Shown here piece by piece: positions 1-6,589 of a stretch of 9,398 nucleotides of DNA. Source of the stretch: an uncultured Bacillota bacterium (GTDB lineage: Bacteria > Bacillota > Clostridia > Peptostreptococcales > Anaerovoracaceae); NCBI GenBank assembly GCA_958448635.1, contig CAUDEQ010000073.1, positions 1 through 9,398 on the forward strand, read 5' to 3'. The stretch's first letter is position 1. Each line of letters starts with the position of its first letter. The notes under the pieces were generated by a model, which was not told where the DNA came from, ran no database searches, and was given only the letters and a program-made list of their open reading frames with translations. Made by a program: the position numbers and the translations under genes.

Positions 1-45
1 GATTCGGGACTTTCACCCGTTAGAAACGTGCGCCGCCAGGCGCAC
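1..45 (-). mobile_element. 5' end of a group IIC intron (partial, runs off window)
   Basis: Read on the minus strand from 45 towards 1, the sequence starts GTGCGCC, forms a 7-bp stem with a 4-nt loop (arms 39-45 and 28-34), and continues through CTAACGGGTGAAAGTCCCG, where CGGG (16-19) pairs with CCCG (5-8). A GUGYG 5' end, an immediate stem and a GGGUGARAGUCCC segment is the layout I recall for the start of domain I in group IIC introns such as the Oceanobacillus iheyensis one. It sits directly after the T-run of an intrinsic terminator, the preferred target of class C introns, which pair with a short exon sequence beside the terminator stem. The 5' splice site would be between 46 and 45. The reverse transcriptase gene and domain V would be left of the window, so whether the element is complete is unknown. 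No comparison was run. Confidence 0.75.
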
Positions 46-48
46 AAC

Positions 49-81
49 AAAAAAACCTCCTGCATTTTCTGCAGGAGGTTT
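49..81 (-). terminator. Intrinsic terminator of the tig-to-pduL operon
   Basis: A perfect 12-bp inverted repeat (arms 70-81 and 53-64, AAACCTCCTGCA on the minus strand) closes a 5-nt loop. On the minus strand it is followed by Ts (seven in a row counting the three in the stem). It begins 9 nt after the pduL stop codon. The T-run exists only in the minus direction, so it serves the eight-gene block. The intron-like sequence starts 3-4 nt beyond it. Confidence 0.93.
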
Positions 82-89
82 GAATTTCC

Positions 90-662
90 TTATTTGATGA
101 TCTCGGCGACTGCATCCGGTCCGCAGCCTGCTGCATTACCTTCATCTGTATCGAGATGAGCTTCTCTTTCGTGCTTGTCGCCTGAACGTACCAGCACGTT
201 GTCAAAGATAAGACCTCTTTCTCCGCCTATCTTGAGGCATACGATGTCCTTATCCTTTACACCTGCCTCTTCTGCCTGTGCAGGGTTAAGATGTACGTGT
301 CTGAGAGCCACCATAACGCCGTGATCCAGTTCAACCTCTCCGCATGGACCTACCAGCTTGCAGCCGGGAGTTCCCTCCAGCTTACCCGACTCTCTTACAG
401 GAGCCTTGATTCCCAGTGCTCTGGCATCTGTCATAGCCAGCTCAACCTGAGTTTCAGGTCTTGCAGGGCCCAGTACTCTTATGCCCTTGAGAGTAGTCTT
501 AGGACCTACGATGTCAACCTTTTCCTCTGAAGCAAACTGACCGGGCTGAACGAGAGCCTTTGTAGGTGTCAGCTCGTGATCCTTTCCGAAAAGGATATCG
601 ATATGTTCCTTCTGTAAATGTACATGCTTGTTTGATAATCCGATTTGAACTTTGTAACCCAT
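90..662 (-). CDS. pduL: PduL-type phosphate acyltransferase (phosphotransacetylase-like)
   Basis: This 190-residue protein belongs to the PduL family (EC 2.3.1.222 for the propanediol enzyme), which swaps CoA and phosphate on short acyl groups and is unrelated to Pta. Seen: two PduL repeats with paired metal-binding histidine motifs, KHVHL at 12-16 and RHVHLN at 121-126, and the conserved C-terminal segment HLDTDEGNAAG at 169-179. Start: ATG at 662 has AAGGAG at 670-675, 7 nt upstream; an in-frame ATG at 740 lies inside hpt and lacks a ribosome binding site. The first motif is only 11 residues from the N terminus, so there is no N-terminal extension of the kind that targets PduL to bacterial microcompartments. 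No shell-protein gene is nearby. I infer a cytosolic role in acetyl- or propionyl-phosphate formation with an acetate kinase encoded elsewhere. It is last in the operon, 22 nt after hpt. Confidence 0.92.
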   Translation of the reverse strand: MGYKVQIGLSNKHVHLQKEHIDILFGKDHELTPTKALVQPGQFASEEKVDIVGPKTTLKGIRVLGPARPETQVELAMTDARALGIKAPVRESGKLEGTPGCKLVGPCGEVELDHGVMVALRHVHLNPAQAEEAGVKDKDIVCLKIGGERGLIFDNVLVRSGDKHEREAHLDTDEGNAAGCGPDAVAEIIK

Positions 663-684
663 TTTACTTCTCCTTATTTTTATG

Positions 685-1212
685 CTAGTCCTCCAGATAC
701 GATATGTACGGAAGATTTCTGTATTTTTGATTATAGTCAAGACCGTAGCCTATTATAAACCTGTCGTCTACGGTAAAGCCTATGTAATCAACATCTATAT
801 CCACCAGTCTGCCCTCCGGCTTGTCAAGCAGAGTGCATATCTTGACTACCTTTGCAGCTCTGCTCTCAAAGTACCCCTTCAGGTAATTGAGGGTGGTTCC
901 CGAATCCACTATGTCCTCTACTATGATAACGTTTTTTCCTTCTATGTCTGTATCCAGGTCCTTGTTTATCTTTACTATACCTGAGGTTTTCTTGCCTGAG
1001 CCGTAGCTGCTGACAGCCATAAAGTCGATTATCATTTCAAGATCCACGTTCTTCATTATGTCTGCCATCCACAAAACGGCGCCTCTGAGTATGCCCACCA
1101 GGACCACAGGCTCTCCCTTGAATTCCTCGGTTATCTGCGCTCCGATCTCGGCGGCTCTTTCGTTGATCTGCTGCTGCGTTATAAGTACGGTTCCTACAGT
1201 ATCTTTGCTCAT
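685..1212 (-). CDS. hpt: Hypoxanthine phosphoribosyltransferase
   Basis: This 175-residue type I phosphoribosyltransferase converts hypoxanthine (and usually guanine) plus PRPP to IMP or GMP in purine salvage, in the cytosol. Seen: the PRPP-binding motif VIIVEDIVDSGTTL at 95-108, the pyrophosphate-loop LRG at 42-44, the SSYG flexible-loop motif at 68-71, and the C-terminal VDDRFIIGYGLDY at 148-160 that contributes to the purine pocket. The length is normal for bacterial Hpt. Start: the ATG at 1212 has GAGGAG (1220-1225) 7 nt upstream. An in-frame ATG at 1227 overlaps that Shine-Dalgarno sequence and has none of its own, so it is rejected. In many Bacillota hpt sits beside tilS and ftsH; here it follows a DUF1232 gene in a proteostasis operon, 32 nt downstream of it. 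Confidence 0.95.
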   Translation of the reverse strand: MSKDTVGTVLITQQQINERAAEIGAQITEEFKGEPVVLVGILRGAVLWMADIMKNVDLEMIIDFMAVSSYGSGKKTSGIVKINKDLDTDIEGKNVIIVEDIVDSGTTLNYLKGYFESRAAKVVKICTLLDKPEGRLVDIDVDYIGFTVDDRFIIGYGLDYNQKYRNLPYISYLED

Positions 1213-1244
1213 AAAGGATCTCCTCATTTTACAGGCTCTGACAG

Positions 1245-1577
1245 TTATTTCCTGTCGGAATCTTCATTCACTTCATATTTTACATCATCTACAAAGGTTT
1301 TGCCACGAAATTTTTTTGAATAATCCTTTGTTTTTCCTCCTGTCCAGTACTTATCCAGCTCATTGGAAAGCGACCACAGGATAAAACCCCACAATACAAG
1401 ATCATCCAGAAGCGAGAGGGGGAACAGAAACGCCGGGATAAAATCTATCGGAAATAATATGTAGACAATCCCGAATATTATCAGCGCTTTTTTTCTGCGC
1501 GGCACGGATTTATCAGCCATCATGAATCTGATGGCCTTTATCCTCCTCATTAACATCTGTATTCCGAAAATATTCAT
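1245..1577 (-). CDS. DUF1232 (YkvA-like) small membrane protein
   Basis: This 110-residue protein carries the DUF1232 signature: a hydrophobic segment with FPIDFIP at 42-48 followed by SLLDDLVL at 55-62, inside a predicted helical hairpin at about 32-72 that probably sits in the membrane. The N terminus (1-30) is strongly basic, with several Arg and Lys, and the C-terminal tail (about 76-110) is charged and hydrophilic. The biochemical role of the family is unknown and I assign none. The ATG directly follows the engB stop codon with no intervening base, and its GGAGGAG lies in the last engB codons, so translation is probably coupled. A later in-frame ATG pair (residues 19-20) is too far from the internal AGGAGG to be preferred. 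Position between a ribosome-assembly GTPase and hpt is the only functional hint. Confidence 0.85.
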   Translation of the reverse strand: MNIFGIQMLMRRIKAIRFMMADKSVPRRKKALIIFGIVYILFPIDFIPAFLFPLSLLDDLVLWGFILWSLSNELDKYWTGGKTKDYSKKFRGKTFVDDVKYEVNEDSDRK

Positions 1578-2165
1578 CTACTCCTCCAGAATCTTCTCCA
1601 TCGTATCGATCAGCTCATCATATCCCGTCTTTTTCAGAGCCGATACAGGTATCACCTTGTCGTCCGTCGAAAGTCCGAGAGTCTTTCTTATCTGCTTTAT
1701 CTGGCCCGGAAGCTGGTTGCGCGAGATCTTGTCCGCCTTTGTTGCCACGACGATACCGTCAAGACCGTAATGCCTGAGATAATCGTACATTTCCACATCC
1801 TTTGCAGACGGAGCATGGCGTATATCCACCAGCTGGATTACCTTGACGAGATTGGGTCTGCTCTGAAGATACATCTCCATCATTTCTCCCCAGCTTTCCG
1901 ATACAGATTTGGACACCTTGGCGTATCCGTACCCCGGCAGATCCACTATCCTGAACTCATCGTTGATGATAAAGAAATTAATGGTTCTCGTCTTGCCGGG
2001 ACTGCCGCTGACTCTTGCCAGCTTTTTTCTGCCGGTTATCAGATTCAGCAGAGATGATTTGCCGACATTGGATCTGCCGGCAAATGCTATTTCCTTCAGG
2101 CTTTCATCAGGATACTGGGCAGGCTTTACAGCCACCGCCTCCAGCTCCGATTTCTTAATTATCAT
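1578..2165 (-). CDS. engB: Ribosome biogenesis GTPase EngB/YsxC (YihA family)
   Basis: This GTPase of 195 residues is of the TRAFAC EngB type, needed for late assembly of the large ribosomal subunit. All G motifs are visible (numbered from the ATG at 2165): G1 GRSNVGKS 30-37, G2 region GKTRT 57-61, G3 DLPGYGYA 75-82, G4 TKAD 142-145, G5 SAL 175-177. The length is typical. The ATG at 2165 is preferred because AAGGG lies about 8 nt upstream; a GTG three codons earlier (2174) has no properly spaced site. The start overlaps the end of lon by 11 nt, which suggests translational coupling. Gene order lon-engB is a known arrangement in Bacillus and clostridia, which supports the call. Confidence 0.96.
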   Translation of the reverse strand: MIIKKSELEAVAVKPAQYPDESLKEIAFAGRSNVGKSSLLNLITGRKKLARVSGSPGKTRTINFFIINDEFRIVDLPGYGYAKVSKSVSESWGEMMEMYLQSRPNLVKVIQLVDIRHAPSAKDVEMYDYLRHYGLDGIVVATKADKISRNQLPGQIKQIRKTLGLSTDDKVIPVSALKKTGYDELIDTMEKILEE

Positions 2166-4575
2166 TTTTTCCACCCTTTACAAGCACATGCTTAAGAGCA
2201 TCGTTCACGCTCTTGATGAAAACGAATTCCATCTCCTCACGAACCACCTCAGGGATATCCTGTATATCCACTTCATTTTCCTTTGGAAGGAGTACCTTCC
2301 TGATTCCTGCTCTATGAGCTGCCAGCACCTTTTCCCTGATGCCGCCCACAGGAAGCACCTTTCCTCTGAGAGTGATCTCGCCTGTCATCGCCACATCCTT
2401 TCTGACAGGAGTATTGGTGAGGGTGGAAATGATGGCGGTACACATGGTCACGCCTGCAGAAGGACCGTCCTTAGGAGTGGCTCCTTCCGGTATATGGATG
2501 TGAAGATCCAGCTTTTTGTAGAAGTCTTCATCTATTTTAAGCTTCGCCGCCACCGATCTGATGTAGCTTACGCCTGCCTTGGCAGATTCCTGCATAACAT
2601 CTCCCAGCTGGCCTGTCAGCACAAGCTTGCCGCTTCCCGGAACTGCGGTGGTCTCTATGAACAGAGTGTCTCCTCCCACTCTTGTCCACGCCAGTCCTGT
2701 GGTAACGCCGACTTCGGTCTCGCCTTTTATTATGTCATATCTGAACTTCTTCTTTCCCAGCAGTTCAGTGACTTTTTTAGCAGATACGCTGACCTTCCTG
2801 GTGTCACCGCAGACCACGTTCCTGGCCACCTTTCGGCATATATTGCCCACTTCTCTTTCCAGGTTACGCACGCCTGATTCTCTTGTATAGTAATTGATCA
2901 GCGCCCTGATGCTTTGCTCGTTGAAGGATATGTTCTTGGACGTAAGACCGTTTTCCTTTATCTGCTTAGGTATCAGGTATCTGGAAGCTATGTTCACCTT
3001 TTCCTCTTCCGTGTAGCCGCTGACCTCGATCACTTCCATTCTGTCGAGAAGCGGTCTAGGTATGGTATCAGTCGTATTGGCCGTAGTGATGAACATGACC
3101 TTTGAAAGGTCGAAAGGAACCTCAAGGTAATGATCCGTGAAATCCTTGTTCTGCTCAGGATCCAGCACCTCCAGAAGCGCCGAAGCAGGGTCGCCCTTGT
3201 AATCGGCTCCCAGCTTATCCACCTCGTCGAACAGGAACACCGGATTTCTCGTACCGCTGTCTTTTATGGCGCTTATGATCCTTCCGGGGATTGCACCGAT
3301 ATATGTCCTTCTGTGACCTCTGATCTCGGCTTCATCTCTCACTCCACCAAGCGACATCCTGACGAATTCTCTGCCGATGGATCTTGCGATGCTTCGGGCG
3401 ATGGATGTCTTTCCAACTCCCGGAGGGCCTACGAGACAAAGTATCGGGCCCTTGAGACCGCCGCTCAGCTGGATTACAGCCAGGTACTCCAGTACTCTTT
3501 CCTTCACCTTATCAAGACCGTAATGATCCTCGTTAAGAATCTCTTCAGCCTTGTTGAGATCTATATTGTCTTCGCTTTCGGTATTCCAAGGAAGCCCCAG
3601 CACAGTCTCGATGTAGTTTCTGCTCACAGTGGCTTCCGCAGAAGACGGCTGCATCTTTGAAAATCGTTTTATCTCCTTTTCGATCTTCTCCCTTGTCTTT
3701 TCCTCCAGCTCTATGGAACCGAGCTTTTCCATGTATCCGGCTATCTCATCCTCAACGTCTTCAGCCACGCCCAGCTCTTCCTGAATGGCTCTCATCTGCT
3801 CACGCAGATAATACTCCCTCTGATTTTTGTTGATCTGTGATTTCACCTTGCTGGATATGTCTTGCTCTATATTCAGTATTTCTATTTCCTTGAGAAGTAT
3901 CTCATTGAGGTTTTCAAGACGTGCCTTAGGGTCGAGGGTTTCCAGCAGCGCCTGCTTGTCTTCCAGCTTTATCTCCATATGAGATGCTATCATATCAGCC
4001 ATTCTTCCCGGCTCCTCTATGGTGACAACCGTTGCAAAGAGCTCCGGAGCAAGATTCTGATTTATGTTGATATACTCGTCGAAATTGGAAAGGACAGTTC
4101 GCATCAGAGCCTCTGCCTCTGCGTCGTCGGCAAGGCTGTCGTCATCATCGATACGCCTTACCCTGCACTTGAAGTAAGGCACCTCGAAGATCACATCCTC
4201 TATGACTCCTCTGAACATGCCTTCCACCAGAACTCTTATGGAATCTCCCGGAAGCTTGAGCATCTGCTTGATCTTTCCTATGGCACCTATATGATAGAAG
4301 TCCTCAGGAGTAGGCAGATCTGTATTCTCGTCCTTCTGTGACGCCAGGAATATATACTGACCTGTTATCATGGCCTTTTCCAGTGCATTTATAGACTTCT
4401 CACGTCCTATATCGAAATGAAGCACCATGTTGGGAAATACCGTGAGACCTCTCAGAGGTATCATCGGAAGCTCCAACACACCTTCATCTGCTGCAGTGCT
4501 TTCCTCTTCCATTGCTTCTATTTCCATATTTTCTTTTTCCTGCTGATTTTCAGGATTCTTTTTATTTTCTTCCAT
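2155..4575 (-). CDS. lon: ATP-dependent protease Lon (LonA type)
   Basis: This complete 806-residue LonA protease degrades misfolded and selected regulatory proteins in the cytosol. Domains: N-terminal substrate-binding region starting at LPMIPLRGLTVFPN (36-49), a helical/coiled-coil linker (about 215-330), an AAA+ module with Walker A GPPGVGKT 383-390 and Walker B VFLFDE 446-451, then the protease domain with Ser706 in DGPSAG (703-708) and Lys749. The 43-residue Ser-Lys spacing equals that of E. coli Lon (679 and 722). Start: ATG 4575 has AAGGAGG (4582-4588) 6 nt upstream; an upstream TTG (4620) has no site. Residues 1-33 form an acidic, Asn/Gln/Glu-rich extension before the conserved domain. 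Between clpX and this gene there is no lonB, which accompanies lonA in Bacillus. Confidence 0.98.
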   Translation of the reverse strand: MEENKKNPENQQEKENMEIEAMEEESTAADEGVLELPMIPLRGLTVFPNMVLHFDIGREKSINALEKAMITGQYIFLASQKDENTDLPTPEDFYHIGAIGKIKQMLKLPGDSIRVLVEGMFRGVIEDVIFEVPYFKCRVRRIDDDDSLADDAEAEALMRTVLSNFDEYININQNLAPELFATVVTIEEPGRMADMIASHMEIKLEDKQALLETLDPKARLENLNEILLKEIEILNIEQDISSKVKSQINKNQREYYLREQMRAIQEELGVAEDVEDEIAGYMEKLGSIELEEKTREKIEKEIKRFSKMQPSSAEATVSRNYIETVLGLPWNTESEDNIDLNKAEEILNEDHYGLDKVKERVLEYLAVIQLSGGLKGPILCLVGPPGVGKTSIARSIARSIGREFVRMSLGGVRDEAEIRGHRRTYIGAIPGRIISAIKDSGTRNPVFLFDEVDKLGADYKGDPASALLEVLDPEQNKDFTDHYLEVPFDLSKVMFITTANTTDTIPRPLLDRMEVIEVSGYTEEEKVNIASRYLIPKQIKENGLTSKNISFNEQSIRALINYYTRESGVRNLEREVGNICRKVARNVVCGDTRKVSVSAKKVTELLGKKKFRYDIIKGETEVGVTTGLAWTRVGGDTLFIETTAVPGSGKLVLTGQLGDVMQESAKAGVSYIRSVAAKLKIDEDFYKKLDLHIHIPEGATPKDGPSAGVTMCTAIISTLTNTPVRKDVAMTGEITLRGKVLPVGGIREKVLAAHRAGIRKVLLPKENEVDIQDIPEVVREEMEFVFIKSVNDALKHVLVKGGKNDN

Positions 4576-4581
4576 ATGTTG

Positions 4582-4607
4582 CCTCCTTAATATCGTATCC
4601 ACGATAT
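4582..4607 (-). promoter_or_regulatory. lon leader: perfect dyad abutting the Shine-Dalgarno sequence
   Basis: The sequence ATATCGT (4590-4596), a 4-nt spacer (ATCC), then ACGATAT (4601-4607) is a perfect 7-bp inverted repeat. On the minus strand it ends one nucleotide before the lon ribosome binding site AAGGAGG (4582-4588). It could be an RNA hairpin affecting lon translation or an operator for a dimeric repressor. It matches neither CIRCE nor the CtsR direct repeat as I know them. Function is inferred only from position. Confidence 0.45.
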
Positions 4608-4623
4608 CTCCATGTATCAAACA

Positions 4624-4645
4624 AGGCGACTTTAAAAAGCCGCCT
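4624..4645 (-). terminator. Intercistronic hairpin between clpX and lon
   Basis: The minus strand reads AGGCGGCTTT, two loop bases, then AAAGTCGCCT: a 10-bp inverted repeat with one G-U pair (in practice a somewhat larger loop). It starts 13 nt after the clpX stop. The downstream sequence TGTTTG is only weakly T-rich, so this is more likely a partial terminator, attenuator or mRNA-processing/stability hairpin than a full stop. It would lower lon expression relative to clpX or protect the upstream mRNA 3' end. Confidence 0.5.
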
Positions 4646-4658
4646 CGGTATCACCCTA

Positions 4659-5945
4659 CTATGCCGTCTCTGCCGCAGCTTCCTTCGTCAGCGCCCGTTC
4701 CGGCTTTGCCAGAACCAGTTCGGGATCCTTTTCCGCTTCTACGGTCTCTCTCGTGATTATGCATTTATCCACGTCGTCTCTCGACGGGAGATCATACATT
4801 ATATCTGTCATTATCTTTTCCATGATGCCTCGCAGACCTCTTGCCCCGGTCTTTCTGGCGATCGCCTTTTCCGCTATGGCTTCAATGGCGTCGTCCCTTA
4901 CCTCCAGCTCCACGTTGTCCATCGCAAAGAGCTTTCTGTACTGCTTGATAAGAGCATTCTTCGGCTCCGTTATTATCTCGATCAATGCTTCCTTGGACAA
5001 CTCCTCCAGCGTAACCAGCATAGGCAGTCTTCCTACGAATTCAGGAATGAGCCCGTATTTCAGAAGGTCCTCATGCTGCACGTTTTTGATGAGCTCCGCC
5101 TTCTCTATCTTGTTGGAGGATACGTTGGAGTTGAAGCCGATGGTCTTTTCTCCGATCCTCCTCTGAACCACCTTGTCGAGGCCGTCAAAGGCTCCGCCGC
5201 ATATAAACAGCACATTTGTGGTATCGAACTGTATGAAGTCCTGATGCGGATGCTTTCTGCCTCCCTGCGGCGGCACGTTGGCCACCGTTCCCTCCAGTAT
5301 CTTAAGCAGAGCCTGCTGTACGCCTTCTCCGCTTACGTCTCTGGTAATCGACGGGTTTTCCGACTTCTTCGATATCTTGTCTATTTCATCAACGTATATT
5401 ATCCCACGCTGCGCTTTTTCTATGTCGTAATCAGCTGCCTGAATGAGCTTGAGCAATATGTTCTCCACGTCCTCGCCCACATATCCCGCTTCTGTGAGAG
5501 CAGTGGCATCTGCGATGGCAAAAGGCACGTTCAGTATCCTGGCAAGGGTCTGAGCCAGCAGAGTCTTACCTGATCCTGTTGGTCCCACCATGATTATATT
5601 GCTCTTCTGTATCTCGACTCCGTCATCGTCCATAAAGCTGTTTATTCTCTTGTAATGATTGTATACTGCAACAGCCAGTGCTTTTTTAGCGCTGTCCTGT
5701 CCTATCACATATTCCGACAGTACGTCGTAGATTTCCTTTGGCTTCGGCAGTCTTTCAGGCTCCTGTGAAACGACCTCGCCGTCCATAACCTGCTTCTTTT
5801 CCTCCGCCGCCAATATATCCTGGCACAGGGCTATACATTCATTGCATATATATACGCCCGAACCGCTTATGAGTCTCTTGACCTGACTTTGCGGTTTACC
5901 GCAAAATGAGCATCTCAACTCGTTGTTTTCATTGTATTTGTTCAT
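4659..5945 (-). CDS. clpX: ATP-dependent Clp protease ATP-binding subunit ClpX
   Basis: This 428-residue AAA+ unfoldase recognises substrates such as ssrA-tagged proteins and threads them into ClpP. Seen in order: N-terminal zinc finger with Cys12, Cys15, Cys34 and Cys37; Walker A GPTGSGKT 121-128; pore-loop GYVG 154-157; Walker B IIYVDEID 182-189; the IGF loop at 269-271, which docks on ClpP; and the sensor-2 segment GARGLR 367-372. The length is typical. ATG 5945 is supported by GAGGGG (5954-5959) 8 nt upstream. The gene follows clpP by 17 nt, consistent with balanced expression of the two partners. The C-terminal tail is alanine- and glutamate-rich, which I do not regard as functional evidence. 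Confidence 0.98.
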   Translation of the reverse strand: MNKYNENNELRCSFCGKPQSQVKRLISGSGVYICNECIALCQDILAAEEKKQVMDGEVVSQEPERLPKPKEIYDVLSEYVIGQDSAKKALAVAVYNHYKRINSFMDDDGVEIQKSNIIMVGPTGSGKTLLAQTLARILNVPFAIADATALTEAGYVGEDVENILLKLIQAADYDIEKAQRGIIYVDEIDKISKKSENPSITRDVSGEGVQQALLKILEGTVANVPPQGGRKHPHQDFIQFDTTNVLFICGGAFDGLDKVVQRRIGEKTIGFNSNVSSNKIEKAELIKNVQHEDLLKYGLIPEFVGRLPMLVTLEELSKEALIEIITEPKNALIKQYRKLFAMDNVELEVRDDAIEAIAEKAIARKTGARGLRGIMEKIMTDIMYDLPSRDDVDKCIITRETVEAEKDPELVLAKPERALTKEAAAETA

Positions 5946-5962
5946 AGATCATACCCCTCAGC

Positions 5963-6544
5963 CTATCTGTCTTTTATCACCTTGTCTATCAATCCGTATC
6001 TTGCGGCTTCTTCAGCCGACATGAAGTTATCTCTGTCCGTATCCCTGGCGATGACATTCAAAGGCTGCCCTGTTCTTTCGCTTAGTATTCTGTTGAGTTT
6101 TTCTCTTGTTTTAAGTATCCATTCCGCATGGATCTTTATATCCTCAGCCTGTCCCTGCACGCCGCCCAGTGGCTGATGTATCATTATTTCAGCATTTGGA
6201 AGCGCATATCTCTTGCCCTTCTGCCCCGCCGCAAGCAGAAATGCCCCCATGCTTGCAGCCATTCCCACACATATGGTGGAAACCTCCGGTTTTATATACT
6301 GCATCGTATCATAAATAGCCATACCGGCGGTTACGGAACCGCCGGGGCTGTTTATATATATGCTTATATCCTTATCCGGATCCTCTGCTTCGAGGAACAG
6401 CAGCTGGGCAACGACAAGACTGGCTATATGCTCATCTATAGCCTCACCGAGGAATATTATCCTGTCCTTCAGGAGCCTTGAATATATGTCGTATGATCTT
6501 TCTCCTCTGCTTGTCTGTTCGATAACATAAGGTACTAATGCCAT
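5963..6544 (-). CDS. clpP: ATP-dependent Clp protease proteolytic subunit ClpP
   Basis: This 193-residue serine peptidase of family S14 forms the tetradecameric chamber that works with ClpX (and ClpC/ClpA if present). The catalytic triad is complete: Ser98 in GMAASMGA (94-101), His123 in MIHQPLGG (121-128) and Asp172, which are the same numbers as in Bacillus subtilis ClpP. The N-terminal stretch MALVPYVIEQTSRGERSYDIY is the usual axial-loop region with little or no propeptide. The ATG at 6544 has AAAGGAGG (6553-6560) 8 nt upstream. The gene lies 45 nt downstream of tig. Only one clpP is present here. Confidence 0.98.
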   Translation of the reverse strand: MALVPYVIEQTSRGERSYDIYSRLLKDRIIFLGEAIDEHIASLVVAQLLFLEAEDPDKDISIYINSPGGSVTAGMAIYDTMQYIKPEVSTICVGMAASMGAFLLAAGQKGKRYALPNAEIMIHQPLGGVQGQAEDIKIHAEWILKTREKLNRILSERTGQPLNVIARDTDRDNFMSAEEAARYGLIDKVIKDR

Positions 6545-6589
6545 GATCCGGACCTCCTTTTACGTCGTTTCTTTTCGTACAAATCTTCG

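Noticed and set aside
3..23. Plus-strand reading frame ending in TAG at 21-23, as the 3' end of a convergent gene
   Set aside because: Only six codons are visible, and the hairpin after it is followed by A residues rather than T. The minus-strand reading as a group II intron 5' end explains the whole segment better.
663..740. Longer pduL start at 740
   Set aside because: It overlaps hpt by 56 nt and lacks a Shine-Dalgarno sequence, whereas ATG 662 has AAGGAG at ideal spacing and begins at the conserved domain.
1213..1227. Longer hpt start at 1227
   Set aside because: Its codons contain the GAGGAG that serves the ATG at 1212, and nothing resembling a ribosome binding site precedes it.
1909..2877. 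Long plus-strand open frame of 322 codons opposite engB and lon
   Set aside because: It lies antisense to two genes with complete motifs, has a protein composition rich in His, Ser and Cys typical of a shadow frame, and has no ribosome binding site or domain.
4659..4700. Ala-rich ClpX C terminus (AAAETA) as a possible self-degradation tag
   Set aside because: It does not end in the LAA-type residues recognised by ClpX, and short Ala/Glu-rich tails are common in ClpX proteins.
4512..5573. Plus-strand open frame of 353 codons opposite lon and clpX
   Set aside because: It is antisense to intact clpX and the lon start, its product is low in recognisable structure and matches no family I know, and it lacks promoter and terminator signals.
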